In this document: positions 1 through 9,413 of the stretch, piece after piece
How positions within the stretch are numbered: the first letter of the stretch is position 1
Layout: every line of letters begins with the position of its first letter
NCBI RefSeq assembly: GCF_029360725.1
Contig: NZ_JARKMY010000018.1
Coordinates: 310,001 to 374,000 of the forward strand
Reading direction: 5' to 3'
Origin: Chryseolinea sp. H1M3-3
GTDB lineage: Bacteria > Bacteroidota > Bacteroidia > Cytophagales > Cyclobacteriaceae
Length of the DNA: 64,000 nucleotides
Translations under genes and position numbers: made by a program
Notes under the pieces: model-generated
Database searches by the model: none
Told to the model about the DNA's origin: nothing
Seen by the model: only the letters and a program-made list of their open reading frames with translations

Positions 1-895
1 TGGCTTGTACAGAATCTGCACTGGAGTACTTCAAATCATACTCCAATAATTTCTGAAGGCCAAGGAAACTCCAATCTGACGCTGATGCTTTCAAAAGGTA
101 CGGCCGGGCTTCTTCCCAAAGTCCATTATCAATCATGGCTTGACCCAGCGCACCGGCGTCCTCCATTTGCGCATTCTTTTTACTACTCATGCGAAATGCA
201 TCCATGGCTTTGTCGGGCACACCCAACTCCAGCAACAGCTTTCCTTTTTGGTTTAATGTCCAGGCCTCATCGGTAGAATCCATGCCGTTCAAGAGCGCAT
301 CGATGGCCTTGCTTTTTAATGACTGGTTTTTATACGACTCTGCTAACAATAAACTTAAATCGAGTGTATCGTTATGCGCAATAGCAAGTTCCCCAAACTG
401 AGCGGCCTCCGCAAATTCTTCGTTGTAATGATATTGTTCAGCAAGTTGTTTGTACACTTTCCATGCATATCCTTCCCACAGCGATTCATTTTCCTTGCTC
501 AGGTCACGCAGGTGCTCCAGGTGCATGGTCAACGAATCTCCATATAAAAATTCTCCCTGATACAACAGTGCCTCAGGGTTACCCGGAAACCGTTTCACAA
601 CGTCTGCTGCACACGCCTTTGCCTCTTCGTAGTTTGGGTTATATTCTTCGTACGAGTCATAATAAGCTTTATCAATAATACGGCATTTCTCAAGCTGAAT
701 TTCTATATCCGTCGGGTTGGCCTTGATGTGCGCATCAAAAGATGCAAGGATTTCCTTATACAAGGAATCTTTGGCATTCGTAAGTTTAGTAAGGTAGTGC
801 TGATGATCCTTCAATAGAGATTGTTGCTGCGCATGGCCTTGTGCCATAAAAGCAAAAACAATTACCAAAACAATTAATTTCCTCAACGATTTCAT
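1..895 (-). CDS. Secreted TPR-like repeat protein, C-terminus cut off by the window edge
   Basis: An open frame runs leftward from ATG at 895 and stays open to base 2, about 298 codons with no stop, so the gene continues beyond the window. The N-terminus (MKSLRKLIVLVIVFAFMAQG, then HAQ) is a clear Sec signal peptide. The rest is helical, with alternating small and aromatic residues and phrases such as EEAARPYL-like and KAMDAFRMSSKKNA, which fits tetratricopeptide (TPR) scaffolds. No enzymatic motif is visible. It is transcribed divergently from the GH144 gene, with a shared 236-bp gap. Its partner proteins cannot be told from the sequence. I am confident that the gene is real, moderately confident of the TPR class, and cannot assign a function. 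Confidence 0.8.
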   Translation of the reverse strand, partial: MKSLRKLIVLVIVFAFMAQGHAQQQSLLKDHQHYLTKLTNAKDSLYKEILASFDAHIKANPTDIEIQLEKCRIIDKAYYDSYEEYNPNYEEAKACAADVVKRFPGNPEALLYQGEFLYGDSLTMHLEHLRDLSKENESLWEGYAWKVYKQLAEQYHYNEEFAEAAQFGELAIAHNDTLDLSLLLAESYKNQSLKSKAIDALLNGMDSTDEAWTLNQKGKLLLELGVPDKAMDAFRMSSKKNAQMEDAGALGQAMIDNGLWEEARPYLLKASASDWSFLGLQKLLEYDLKYSSADSVQA

Positions 896-1131
896 AGATC
901 AATGAAAGTAAAGGTAAAAGAAATTTCAGGTGATAGGCTTTGACAGCAAGTACCAATAACGGTTATGAGTCAGCTATGTAAGTTTTTTTTCAAGAATAAT
1001 TGATTTTGTCTGAACAGATTCCATGATTTCAGAAAATCAACTGCCGCATCGGCTTATTATCTTCGAAAATGTATCAGAACGAATTACCTTAGCACCAACG
1101 GCATCTTAACACGTTTCACTAATTTCGCTTA

Positions 1132-2466
1132 ATGACTCCCAGACATTTTAGAATATTTCCGCTGCTTCTCATCATCCTCATTGGATGTTATAAGAGAAGC
1201 ACGGTAGTTGAACAACCACGCACGATCACCGACGACTCTTTATTGACACTGGTCGAGTACAAAACTTTTCAATACTTCTGGGATGGTGCCGAACCAACCT
1301 CGGGTGCAGCTCGGGAAAGATATCATGTCGACAATGTCTATCCCGACGATGACAAACACGTTATCACATCCGGAGGAACAGGCTTTGGTGTCATGGCTAT
1401 ATTGGTAGGTATTGAGAGAAACTTTATAACGCGTGCACAAGGCGTCGAACGTTTAACCAAACTGGTGGGGTGGCTGGAGAAAGCGGATCGCTTCCATGGT
1501 GCCTGGCCTCACTGGCTGAATGGAGAAACTGGAAAAGTTAAACCATTCAGCCCGGATGATGACGGTGGTGACCTGGTCGAGACATCGTATCTATTGCAAG
1601 GGTTATTGTGCGTTAGAGAATATTTTAAAGCCGGCAGTGAAAAAGAGAAAGCCTTGGCATCCCGGATCGATAAACTCTGGCGGGAAGTTGAATTTGATTG
1701 GTATCGGAATGGAAAGGATGTGTTGTATTGGCATTGGTCGCCGAAGAATCAATGGAAAATGAATTTTCCTGTCGAGGGTTACAATGAGTGTTTGATCCTG
1801 TACATTCTTGCAGCCGCCTCTCCAACGCATAGCATACCCGCCAACGTGTATCACGAAGGATGGGCACGAAGTGGTGGAATAAAAAATGATACTTCACATC
1901 AACAATACGGTTACCATTTAAGCCTCAAGCACAATGGTGCCGCCCAGTTTGGAGGGCCTTTGTTTTGGTCGCACTATTCTTTTCTGGGATTGGATCCGCG
2001 TAATTTAAAAGATGATTATGCCGATTATTGGGAGCACAACAAAAATCATACGTTGATTAACCGGCAGTATTGTATGGAAAACCCAAAAGGTTATAAAGGG
2101 TACGGTGAAAATTGCTGGGGACTAACAGCCAGCTATTCAATAAATGGATATGCTGCGCACAGCCCCGTTGAGGACCTTGGCGTTATATCACCAACGGCTG
2201 CCTTATCGTCTTTTCCGTATACACCAGACGAATCTATGAAAGTTCTCCGTCATCTGTACGACGATTTGGGAGAAAAAGTATTTGGCGAATATGGTTTTTA
2301 CGACGCGTTCAGTGAACAATACAACTGGTACCCTACTCGCTACCTGGCGATTGACCAGGGTCCGGCTATTGTTATGATGGAGAACCATCGTAGCGGACTG
2401 ATATGGAAATTGTTTATGTCGGCGCCGGAGATTCAGGTAGCAAAGGATAAGCTTGGATTTAAGTGA
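1132..2466 (+). CDS. Glycoamylase-like lipoprotein, probable GH144 endo-beta-1,2-glucanase
   Basis: The 444-residue product begins with a lipoprotein signal (hydrophobic run ending LIGC at residues 16-19), so it is probably anchored to a membrane. The mature part matches the all-helical glycoamylase-like fold: YKTFQYFWDGAEP near residue 45, GGTGFGVMAILVGIERNF near 82, and HGAWPHWLNG and DGGDLVETSYLLQGLL around 120-160. Characterised Bacteroidota members of this length are endo-beta-1,2-glucanases of family GH144. That activity is inferred here from family resemblance. Acidic residues in the DGGDLVE segment would lie in the cleft. The next gene on the same strand is a DUF1080 protein, so a small glycan-use locus is plausible, although a 247-bp gap argues against a tight operon. 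Confidence 0.75.
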   Translation: MTPRHFRIFPLLLIILIGCYKRSTVVEQPRTITDDSLLTLVEYKTFQYFWDGAEPTSGAARERYHVDNVYPDDDKHVITSGGTGFGVMAILVGIERNFITRAQGVERLTKLVGWLEKADRFHGAWPHWLNGETGKVKPFSPDDDGGDLVETSYLLQGLLCVREYFKAGSEKEKALASRIDKLWREVEFDWYRNGKDVLYWHWSPKNQWKMNFPVEGYNECLILYILAAASPTHSIPANVYHEGWARSGGIKNDTSHQQYGYHLSLKHNGAAQFGGPLFWSHYSFLGLDPRNLKDDYADYWEHNKNHTLINRQYCMENPKGYKGYGENCWGLTASYSINGYAAHSPVEDLGVISPTAALSSFPYTPDESMKVLRHLYDDLGEKVFGEYGFYDAFSEQYNWYPTRYLAIDQGPAIVMMENHRSGLIWKLFMSAPEIQVAKDKLGFK

Positions 2467-2713
2467 GGTCCAACGACGTTCTTTTGTTATTTGAATCACC
2501 TTTGTTTGTCAACAATCCGAAACCATAATCTTCAAGGGCAATACATTTTACCCTCCACCTCCCATAAACAACGTGCCTCTTGTCCCAACTGCATCCACTG
2601 TTAGCTTCACGTGCGTTAACTTTCTCATTCATGTGGCCGTGTGTGTTTATAGATTAAAAAAATCTCTTGCCACTGTTTCTACTTTACTGTAAGTTTAACA
2701 AAACTCATTACCT

Positions 2714-3331
2714 ATGAAATCCTTTATCGCTTTTGTCGCCTCTATCGTTCTGGTGCTTACTATTTCTTCTATGACGGTCGCACCACAATCAGAAGGCTGG
2801 GTTAGTTTGTTTGATGGAAAAACCTTAAACGGATGGAAGGCAGCAGAAAATCCGGCAACCTTCACCGTGGCCGACGGAGCCATCGTCGTCTTCGGCAATC
2901 GTGCGCATTTATTCTACGACGGCCCCTTGAATAATCACAACTTCAAAAACTTTGAATTTAAAGCGCAGGTCATGACTACCCCTGGCTCAAACTCCGGAAT
3001 TTTTATTCATACAGTCTATCAGGAAACAGGCTGGCCAACCAAAGGCTATGAAATACAGGTTAACAATACCCATACGGATTGGAGAAAAACAGGGAGTGTT
3101 TATGCCATTCAGGATGTAAAGGAAGCTCCTGCAAAAGACAATGAATGGTATACACAGCACATTATTGTGCAAGGAAAAAAAATTACCGTCAAAGTAAATG
3201 GTAAGGTGATCAATGAATACACAGAAGGTGCAGACGGCAGGTTATCCAGTGGAACCGTTGCATTACAGGGACACGATCCAAAAAGCAAAGTCTTTTACAA
3301 GGACATCATGATTAAACCGTTACCTGATTAA
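2714..3331 (+). CDS. DUF1080 (3-keto-disaccharide hydrolase-like) secreted protein
   Basis: This 205-residue protein has a Sec signal peptide (residues 1-24) followed by one DUF1080 domain. The hallmark opening WVSLFDGKTLNGWK is at about residues 29-42, and the concanavalin-like core includes SNSGIFIHTVY, GYEIQVNN and the closing GTVALQGHDPKSKVFYKDI. Characterised members hydrolyse 3-keto-glucosides after oxidation of the sugar by a dehydrogenase, and the protein would act in the periplasm or at the surface. A Gfo/Idh/MocA dehydrogenase, the usual partner type, lies about 9 kb downstream at 12444-13724. A functional link between them is only inferred. The start was chosen because it gives the complete signal peptide. 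Confidence 0.85.
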   Translation: MKSFIAFVASIVLVLTISSMTVAPQSEGWVSLFDGKTLNGWKAAENPATFTVADGAIVVFGNRAHLFYDGPLNNHNFKNFEFKAQVMTTPGSNSGIFIHTVYQETGWPTKGYEIQVNNTHTDWRKTGSVYAIQDVKEAPAKDNEWYTQHIIVQGKKITVKVNGKVINEYTEGADGRLSSGTVALQGHDPKSKVFYKDIMIKPLPD

Positions 3332-3351
3332 GTCTCCCCGTTTCTGCCGGA

Positions 3352-3855
3352 TCAGAGTATCAAGAATAATATTGTCGCCGCGGGTACCACGAAGATTGCA
3401 CTCATAATAATGGCCTTTAAGAAGGACCGAAAATGAAACCGCACATCTTTCCATCCACTGGCTCCTTCGGTTCCCGAAATGGGTGGATGTGCTGGATCAA
3501 TTAAGAGCATGGCGATGCCGTCAATGACAATGAGATCCCATGCATGAACAATAATCCATATTGCATAAAGATGGACAAGGGTTGCAACCCACGACAGTTC
3601 ATGTAACGATGTTTTTGCCATGTAAATTACCGACAGTACCGATAGCCCTGGAAGAATTACCAGGTATATCGGCAATAGCACGTAGTTTGTAATTCTCTTT
3701 TCCTGATCGGTTTTTGGTGCTGCCCGCTTGATGATATCGGGGGGCAGACTGTGCAACCAAAGCCTTGGCCATCCCACAAAAGTGATCATAACAAAAATTG
3801 AAAAGGGAATGCAAATCAGCAAACCATGCAAAAGGGTTGTTGTTAAGCTGATCAT
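3352..3855 (-). CDS. Four-helix integral membrane protein of unknown function
   Basis: The 167-residue product has about four hydrophobic segments: residues 7-28, 55-78, 88-112 and the C-terminal 145-167. The loop between the first two, GWPRLWLHSLPPDIIKRAA, carries a conserved-looking aromatic and proline pattern. No catalytic motif is visible. It resembles small uncharacterised membrane proteins of Bacteroidota. It converges with the DUF1080 gene (20-bp gap) and lies 30 bp after the VOC-family gene on the same strand, so those two may be co-transcribed. I do not recognise a function. Confidence 0.65.
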   Translation of the reverse strand: MISLTTTLLHGLLICIPFSIFVMITFVGWPRLWLHSLPPDIIKRAAPKTDQEKRITNYVLLPIYLVILPGLSVLSVIYMAKTSLHELSWVATLVHLYAIWIIVHAWDLIVIDGIAMLLIDPAHPPISGTEGASGWKDVRFHFRSFLKAIIMSAIFVVPAATILFLIL

Positions 3856-3885
3856 TTGTCAGGTATTATACCAACGCAAAACGTA

Positions 3886-4248
3886 TCATCTGATTTCCTC
3901 ACCGAATGTAATCTGATTCTCATTATTATCGACGAGCGAAAATTCTTTTTGCCCCCACGGCCGCGGCTCCAGTTTCCCGATGCAAGGAATATCACCAGCT
4001 AATGTTAACATGGCGTGAAGCTTGTCAATTTGAGTTACTCTTATGTAACACATGCCATCGTTGGCTGTCTCTTCCAGGTCAGGATTTAGGAAGAAATGTA
4101 ATTCGATACCATCGCGGTATAGCATAAGGTAGTCTGGATAATCTGCTCCCACCTGTCTGAAATTTAACTTGTCAATATAAAATGATTTCGTAGCCGCCAG
4201 GTCTTTTGAGGGAAGTTTTGGAATCACAGAGTTGAAAAAAGAGGCCAT
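3886..4248 (-). CDS. VOC-superfamily (glyoxalase/bleomycin-resistance-like) protein
   Basis: At 120 residues this is the standard length of a single VOC domain. It shows the usual pairing of two beta-alpha-beta-beta-beta modules: SVIPKLPSKDLAATKSFYID (residues 7-26) opens the first, and YIRVTQIDKLHAMLTLAG (68-85) the second. It ends with the typical WGQKEFSLVDNNENQITFGE. These proteins range from lactoylglutathione lyases to drug-binding resistance proteins, and the substrate cannot be read from sequence. Metal-ligand candidates include His51 in the IELHFF segment and the acidic residues near the C-terminus. It precedes the membrane protein at 3352-3855 on the same strand. Confidence 0.8.
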   Translation of the reverse strand: MASFFNSVIPKLPSKDLAATKSFYIDKLNFRQVGADYPDYLMLYRDGIELHFFLNPDLEETANDGMCYIRVTQIDKLHAMLTLAGDIPCIGKLEPRPWGQKEFSLVDNNENQITFGEEIR

Positions 4249-4418
4249 GATTATTTTCTATTTAGGTTATTTGTTGGCGCTTGTCATTATCCACGTTGAG
4301 CACTACGGCTTCTGCTATCACATTATTCAAATCTAAAACCTGTCTTTCATTAATACTTGAAAAAATTCTACAAATCAACAAAGGCTTTTGCTAAATTCAA
4401 CGGCATAAAGAAGAGCCC

Positions 4419-6866
4419 ATGACCCGTTTCTTTCTTTGCTCCCTTTTATGCTTGTGGTGTCATATGTTTTCTGTTGCCCAACATGCGCACCATTCGAATC
4501 CTGTCGGCACTGCTGTTGACGATATTGAACCACAACCACTACTTGCGCATGCCATGCGGTTAAATGACGCCTTAACGTTATTGGGAAGTTCATTAGCAAC
4601 CGAAGACCAAAGGCGCATCAAAGAATTGCAAAACAAATCGCTCACAGCGCAAACCTCGCGTGACATTCAGGCCATTCTTGATCCCTATTGCCTTGCCATA
4701 GTTGATATTAATCCCGAAGCCCGCGTCAAAGTTACCCGCGGTCCGGCAACAGCCACTTTAATGCAACACGGCTGGACAAGTTTCCTTGTGAAAATAAAAA
4801 ATGATGCGGGTGTTACTGCGAAGCTGGTGGCCGAAAGTCCGAATGCAGCGCCCGTCTTGCATATTTCTACTTTTCAACCCTACACGAAGAAAGAAAATAT
4901 CTTGACACAAGGTCAGGTTGCTAATCGCTTTTTAGAAATCCAGATGTTTGACAACAGGCCGCTAGCACCAACACTTTCGGGATTGGGATTGGAATATGCC
5001 GTCGTCCAAATTTACAGTAAGGATGCGGGGAAACGTGAAGCGGAAATCGGGTTTCATATTGGTGAGGGAAGTCAGGATATCGGATTCCGGTCTTCTGTGA
5101 ACGTTCTGTTTAATGTTCTTCCTTCCGTTAAAGTTGTCTTCAATGTAAAAGATGATGATGGCTCCCCGACTACAGCATCTTTTATAATTACTGATGGTAT
5201 CGAACGCGTTGTTGATGAATCCGCGAAAGCCTCAATCCGAAATGACATCGATTACCGTTTAACAAAAGCTCAACTTGAGTACATGGATGAATTGCGACCT
5301 GCAGACGATTATAAAATTCCTCCCAGATTAACTGGCATCTATCCCCTCCCTTCCAGAAGAGTGGCAGCGTATGATGAATATCCTGACTTCTTTTTCCAAC
5401 CCCAGGTCTATCGCTCGCAGGGTGAGCATGTTTTACTATCACCAGGAAAGTATACGATCACATTTACACGAGGCCCTGAATATGTAACACAGACTAAAGA
5501 AATTGTAGTGCCGGAAGGTGTAAAAGAAATGACTGTATCGTTCGAATTAAAACGCTGGGTGAACATGGCTAAAATCGGATGGTATAGTGCCGACCATCAT
5601 GTACATGCAGCCGGCTGTAGCCATTATGAAAGTCCGGAAGAAGGTGTGGATCCTGAAGACATGTGGCGACAGATTATTGGAGAAGACTTAAATGTCGGTG
5701 CCGTCTTGACATGGGGCCCGGGCTGGTACCACCAAAAACAATTTTTCACAGGAAAGGATCACCCATTGTCAACTTCAAAAAACGTAATGCGGCACGATGT
5801 GGAAGTTTCAGGCTTTCCGTCGTCGCATGCCGGACACGTTGTTCTCTTGAACCTGAAAGAGGACGACTATCCCGGCACCAGGAAAATTGAAGACTGGCCC
5901 AGCTGGACTTTACCGGTTTTTAAGTGGGCTAAGTCACAGCAGGCTTTAACAGGATATGCCCATTCCGGATGGGGTCTGCAACCAATTGAGAAAACTACTG
6001 CCTTGCCGAATTACGCCTTGCCCAAAATGGATGGTATAGGCGCCAACGAATACATTGTGACGGTGACTGAAAACGTTGTTGATTTTTTCAGTGCCGGCGA
6101 TACACCCGCACCTTGGGAGTTAAACATGTGGTATCATACATTGAACTGTGGATTCAGAACCAGGCTGAGTGGTGAAACAGACTATCCATGCATTTATGAT
6201 GAACGCGTAGGATTAGCCCGAAGCTACTTCAAACCCGATGGCGCCCTGAGTTATGATAGTTACATTAACGCAATCAAAACCGGACGATCCTACGTCTCGG
6301 AAGGTGGGTCGCATATTATCGATTTTTCTGTGGACGGACTGGAAGCAGGTACGCACAACAGCGAGCTGAATCTTACTGACAAAAAAGAACTAAAAATTAC
6401 TGCAAAGGTTGTAGCACTGCTTTCTGAACAGCAGGATGAAGACGGAGAAATTATTGCTAAACGTCCACTCGACAAACAGCCATTCTGGAATATTGAACGT
6501 GCAAGAATTGAAAAATCAAGGAACGTTCGTGTTGAATTAATCGTAAATGGACAACCTGTTGACACTACAATAATTCTCGCGGATGGAACATGGAAAGATA
6601 TCAGTTTTAACTATCCGCTCACGAGCTCCAGTTGGATAGCATTAAGAGTTTATCCAAGTGCGCATACCAATCCGATTTTTGTTTTAATGAACAACAAGCC
6701 CGTTCGTGTAAAAAAAAGTGCCGAATGGTGTCGTCAGGCAGTTGACCAATGCTGGAAAAACAAAAGATCAAATATTCGAGCCGCTGAACGACAAGATGCT
6801 GCCGTCGCATACGACCGCGCAAGAAAAATCTATGATTCCATTATTGAGGAAGCGTCTGCTCGCTAA
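4419..6866 (+). CDS. Secreted CehA/McbA-like PHP-family metallohydrolase
   Basis: An 815-residue secreted protein with a signal peptide at residues 1-20. The N-terminal 380 residues look like beta-rich accessory domains. A PHP-type metallohydrolase domain follows, starting at WYSADHHVHAAGCSHYESP (about residues 387-405), where the D-H-H-V-H cluster is the expected metal site. Later histidines occur in SSHAGHVVLL, TGYAHSGWG and MWYHTLNCG, with GETDYPCIYD as a further acidic/Cys site. The C-terminal 150 residues end in a charged helix. CehA/McbA proteins hydrolyse carbamates or related esters, but the substrate here is unknown. It stands alone, converging with an AraC regulator 22 bp downstream. 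No truncation is visible. Confidence 0.75.
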   Translation: MTRFFLCSLLCLWCHMFSVAQHAHHSNPVGTAVDDIEPQPLLAHAMRLNDALTLLGSSLATEDQRRIKELQNKSLTAQTSRDIQAILDPYCLAIVDINPEARVKVTRGPATATLMQHGWTSFLVKIKNDAGVTAKLVAESPNAAPVLHISTFQPYTKKENILTQGQVANRFLEIQMFDNRPLAPTLSGLGLEYAVVQIYSKDAGKREAEIGFHIGEGSQDIGFRSSVNVLFNVLPSVKVVFNVKDDDGSPTTASFIITDGIERVVDESAKASIRNDIDYRLTKAQLEYMDELRPADDYKIPPRLTGIYPLPSRRVAAYDEYPDFFFQPQVYRSQGEHVLLSPGKYTITFTRGPEYVTQTKEIVVPEGVKEMTVSFELKRWVNMAKIGWYSADHHVHAAGCSHYESPEEGVDPEDMWRQIIGEDLNVGAVLTWGPGWYHQKQFFTGKDHPLSTSKNVMRHDVEVSGFPSSHAGHVVLLNLKEDDYPGTRKIEDWPSWTLPVFKWAKSQQALTGYAHSGWGLQPIEKTTALPNYALPKMDGIGANEYIVTVTENVVDFFSAGDTPAPWELNMWYHTLNCGFRTRLSGETDYPCIYDERVGLARSYFKPDGALSYDSYINAIKTGRSYVSEGGSHIIDFSVDGLEAGTHNSELNLTDKKELKITAKVVALLSEQQDEDGEIIAKRPLDKQPFWNIERARIEKSRNVRVELIVNGQPVDTTIILADGTWKDISFNYPLTSSSWIALRVYPSAHTNPIFVLMNNKPVRVKKSAEWCRQAVDQCWKNKRSNIRAAERQDAAVAYDRARKIYDSIIEEASAR

Positions 6867-6888
6867 GGCGATCAAAATGGAATAACTT

Positions 6889-7941
6889 TTATTTTAATTC
6901 TGAAGGGCTTACACCGAATCGTCGCTTAAAGGCGCATGAAAAATGATTCGGATTTTTGTAGCCGACTGTTCGTGCAACTTCTGTAACCATCAATCCATCC
7001 TCACGAAGTAACTGCATGGCATGATCCATTCGCAATTCACCGATGAACTCAAAAATGCTTTTCCCAAAAATCTTTTTGAAAAGGTTCATAAGCTTATTGG
7101 TATTGGTTCCGAATTGTTTCGCCAACGTCGACAAGCAGTGATCCTCAAGAAACGTTAGTGTAAGATGCTCCTTCAGTTGCTGGATAATTTCGATATCCCG
7201 ACGATTTGCCACCGGGTGTTTAAAAGCTTCTTCCTTATAAAAAAGCGTGTGCATTTGTATAAGAATGATTTGGATAAGGCTTGTTTCAATCATCATTTGT
7301 CCAAGTTTACCTTCCATCGGACAATTCAAAATATTTTTCAAAGCCTGCTCCTGCACCAGCGTGAGGGTCGGGAACCGTGATCCTATGATTCTTTCTTTTT
7401 TGCTGATACGGGTTTTCAATGTATCAGCCCATTGTTCATCAGGAAGGAATTGCAAAAAATAATCAGCGGTATAAGACAAATGTATAAAGTGCAAATCTGT
7501 GTTCGCTTCACACGTATGAATGAACTCGTTGTTCGGATCAAACTTAAAGTTCTGAGACAAGTTGGTTGACCGGGGTCCCTCTGTCTGACCTGGCAACATA
7601 GACATAACGTTTCCCTTTATGAACAAACAACTACCAAGCAAATCAATACCGGCACCCTGCTGATTTGTAAAAACTGCATTGTCAATAATTTTTCCTTCAA
7701 ACAATCTCAATGAAAAATTGGGAAGATACATGTCATAGGTCTTCATCATGGAGACAGGACCATCAAAGTATTCCTCACCTTCTTTTGGTGTAGGTAAGAA
7801 TTTCCCTAGCGGAATGGTAGCATTTTGGGAAGCTGAAACAATTGGAATGTTGGGATTATCGACCGAAACGTAATTCGTAGCAAAGCTCATGGTTTGTAAA
7901 TAAGCGAGATTCGTTTTGTTACCGGGATAGACCCCTTTCAC
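6889..7941 (-). CDS. AraC-family transcriptional regulator
   Basis: The 350-residue protein has an effector-type N-terminal region (residues 1-240) without a recognisable sensor domain and a C-terminal AraC/XylS double HTH (about 250-350). The second helix-turn-helix ends with the hallmark VARTVGYKNPNHFSCAFKRR followed by FGVSPSELK. This organisation matches Bacteroidota one-component activators of unknown ligand. It is transcribed divergently from the cytochrome c gene at 8091 with a 149-bp gap, so that gene is a reasonable target, though this is only inferred from position. Confidence 0.85.
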   Translation of the reverse strand: MKGVYPGNKTNLAYLQTMSFATNYVSVDNPNIPIVSASQNATIPLGKFLPTPKEGEEYFDGPVSMMKTYDMYLPNFSLRLFEGKIIDNAVFTNQQGAGIDLLGSCLFIKGNVMSMLPGQTEGPRSTNLSQNFKFDPNNEFIHTCEANTDLHFIHLSYTADYFLQFLPDEQWADTLKTRISKKERIIGSRFPTLTLVQEQALKNILNCPMEGKLGQMMIETSLIQIILIQMHTLFYKEEAFKHPVANRRDIEIIQQLKEHLTLTFLEDHCLSTLAKQFGTNTNKLMNLFKKIFGKSIFEFIGELRMDHAMQLLREDGLMVTEVARTVGYKNPNHFSCAFKRRFGVSPSELK

Positions 7942-8090
7942 GTAAAATGGGTGAATAGGTTACAAATCGTTGTGAAAAAACGATTGTTCCAGATTCCTTT
8001 CAAAAAATGATCACGCGTCTTAAATCCTCTTTTTAGCGTAGGCTATAAACTTCAAGCAGGCCGTATAACATCCAAAAATTAAAACAAACA

Positions 8091-8693
8091 ATGAAATCAA
8101 AAGTATTTAGCGGCCTTGTATTCGCCAGCTTGTTTACATTCTTTAATTGTTCCGGCCCGGTTAAACAATCCGACAATGTTGAAATCAAACCAGCCAAGTC
8201 TGAATTATCAGAGAAAGAATTAGTGGCACGTGGCAAATATTTAACCACCATTGGTGGATGTAATGATTGCCATTCGCCAAAAGTTATGACACCGCTAGGG
8301 CCTGGTCCTGACACCACGCGTCTGTTATCAGGTCATCCGCAAAACGAAAAACTTTCAAAGATCATCAATACACAAGACTGGATTCTTTTCAATAATGGAG
8401 CTACGGCTTTCGTAGGACCATGGGGGGTGTCATATGCAGCAAACCTTACACCCGACGAAACCGGTATTGGTAATTGGAATTTTGAACAATTTGTAACCGC
8501 CATACGGAAAGGAAAATCTAAAGGGCTTGAAGGTAGCCGTCCATTGCTTCCTCCTATGCCTTGGCAAATGTACCAGGTCATGACCGACGAAGATTTAAAA
8601 GCGGTATTCACCTATTTGAAATCTTTGCCCGCGATTATCAACCGCGTACCAGATCCAATAGCACCTAATCATTTAATCTCGCAGTCAAAATAA
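8091..8693 (+). CDS. Mono-haem c-type cytochrome lipoprotein
   Basis: The 200-residue product has a lipoprotein signal (FFNCSG, Cys at about residue 20) and one haem c site, CNDCH, at about residues 62-66. The region after it, SPKVMTPLGPGPDTTRLLSG, and the distal methionine candidate in PPMPWQMYQVMTDEDLKAV match the single-haem cytochromes often annotated as diheme cytochrome c-like. It probably carries electrons in the periplasm on a lipid anchor. The hypothetical secreted protein at 8705 follows after 11 bp and is probably co-transcribed. An AraC regulator lies divergently upstream. Confidence 0.85.
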   Translation: MKSKVFSGLVFASLFTFFNCSGPVKQSDNVEIKPAKSELSEKELVARGKYLTTIGGCNDCHSPKVMTPLGPGPDTTRLLSGHPQNEKLSKIINTQDWILFNNGATAFVGPWGVSYAANLTPDETGIGNWNFEQFVTAIRKGKSKGLEGSRPLLPPMPWQMYQVMTDEDLKAVFTYLKSLPAIINRVPDPIAPNHLISQSK

Positions 8694-8704
8694 CGTATAT
8701 AAAA

Positions 8705-9217
8705 ATGAAAACATCGATCATCCTCTTATTCGCTTTAAGTATGACAATTGCATCTTTTAACACAATCAAACCGGAAGAACGCATTACAAAAGCTGATGCC
8801 GCCGGTGAGCGTATGGCCCAGACCGTTGTGTCGGCATTTCAGCACCGTTCTCTCCAGGAATATGCGACGTTGTTCCCTGCAGTAACAACATTTCATGAGA
8901 TCATGGAAAAAAATGCTGCGTTGTACGGCGACCATTTGAACGAAGCCAAGGAAGATTTTGAAATGCAATACACACGCGAAGTCCTGCCTGCCATGAATCA
9001 ATCTTTTAAATCCATCATTGCACAGGGAATGAAAGCTGGTATTGATTGGTCTACCATAAAGTTGCTTGACGTGACATTCAATCAACACCACGGTGAACAA
9101 ACAACTTCAGCAGTAATCACATTCGCATCCAATGGCAAGGAATATCAACTTGAGTTCGGAAAAACAATGTTCTTGAATGGTGAATGGAAAGTGACCCAAT
9201 ATGTGAAGTTGATTTAG
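8705..9217 (+). CDS. Secreted protein of unknown function
   Basis: This 170-residue product has an N-terminal signal peptide (residues 1-19) and a mature part that alternates helices with a C-terminal beta-rich section ending in MFLNGEWKVTQYVKLI. That ending resembles NTF2-like or cystatin-like folds that close with a sheet, but the match is too weak to name. It follows the cytochrome gene by 11 bp, and a strong hairpin lies downstream, so the two genes probably form one operon. Confidence 0.7.
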   Translation: MKTSIILLFALSMTIASFNTIKPEERITKADAAGERMAQTVVSAFQHRSLQEYATLFPAVTTFHEIMEKNAALYGDHLNEAKEDFEMQYTREVLPAMNQSFKSIIAQGMKAGIDWSTIKLLDVTFNQHHGEQTTSAVITFASNGKEYQLEFGKTMFLNGEWKVTQYVKLI

Positions 9218-9249
9218 TTTTTTTGATAACACGAAGGTCACGAGAGGGA

Positions 9250-9296
9250 GCCCGCGTAGGCAACAGAAGAAATTCTGTGCGCCTCGCGGGTTTTTA
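9250..9296 (+). terminator. Strong rho-independent-type hairpin
   Basis: CCCGCG at 9251-9256 pairs with CGCGGG at 9285-9290. Inner AGGC/GCCT and ACAG/CTGT pairs extend the stem, and TTTTT follows at 9291-9295. It lies 34 bp after the secreted-protein gene and fits termination of the cytochrome operon. Confidence 0.7.
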
Positions 9297-9413
9297 GTGG
9301 GCGCTAAAAAGGACGCAGGATTACCTGCCTCCTCATCTAAATAGCCATTATGTCAATATCCTGCGACAGCCATCACCACAACATTTCCTTAACACGTGCG
9401 ATTTTGTTAAGCA

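Noticed and set aside
1-700. Several plus-strand frames in the first 700 bases
   Set aside because: They lie opposite the continuous minus-strand TPR-like gene with a clear signal peptide and have no supporting features of their own.
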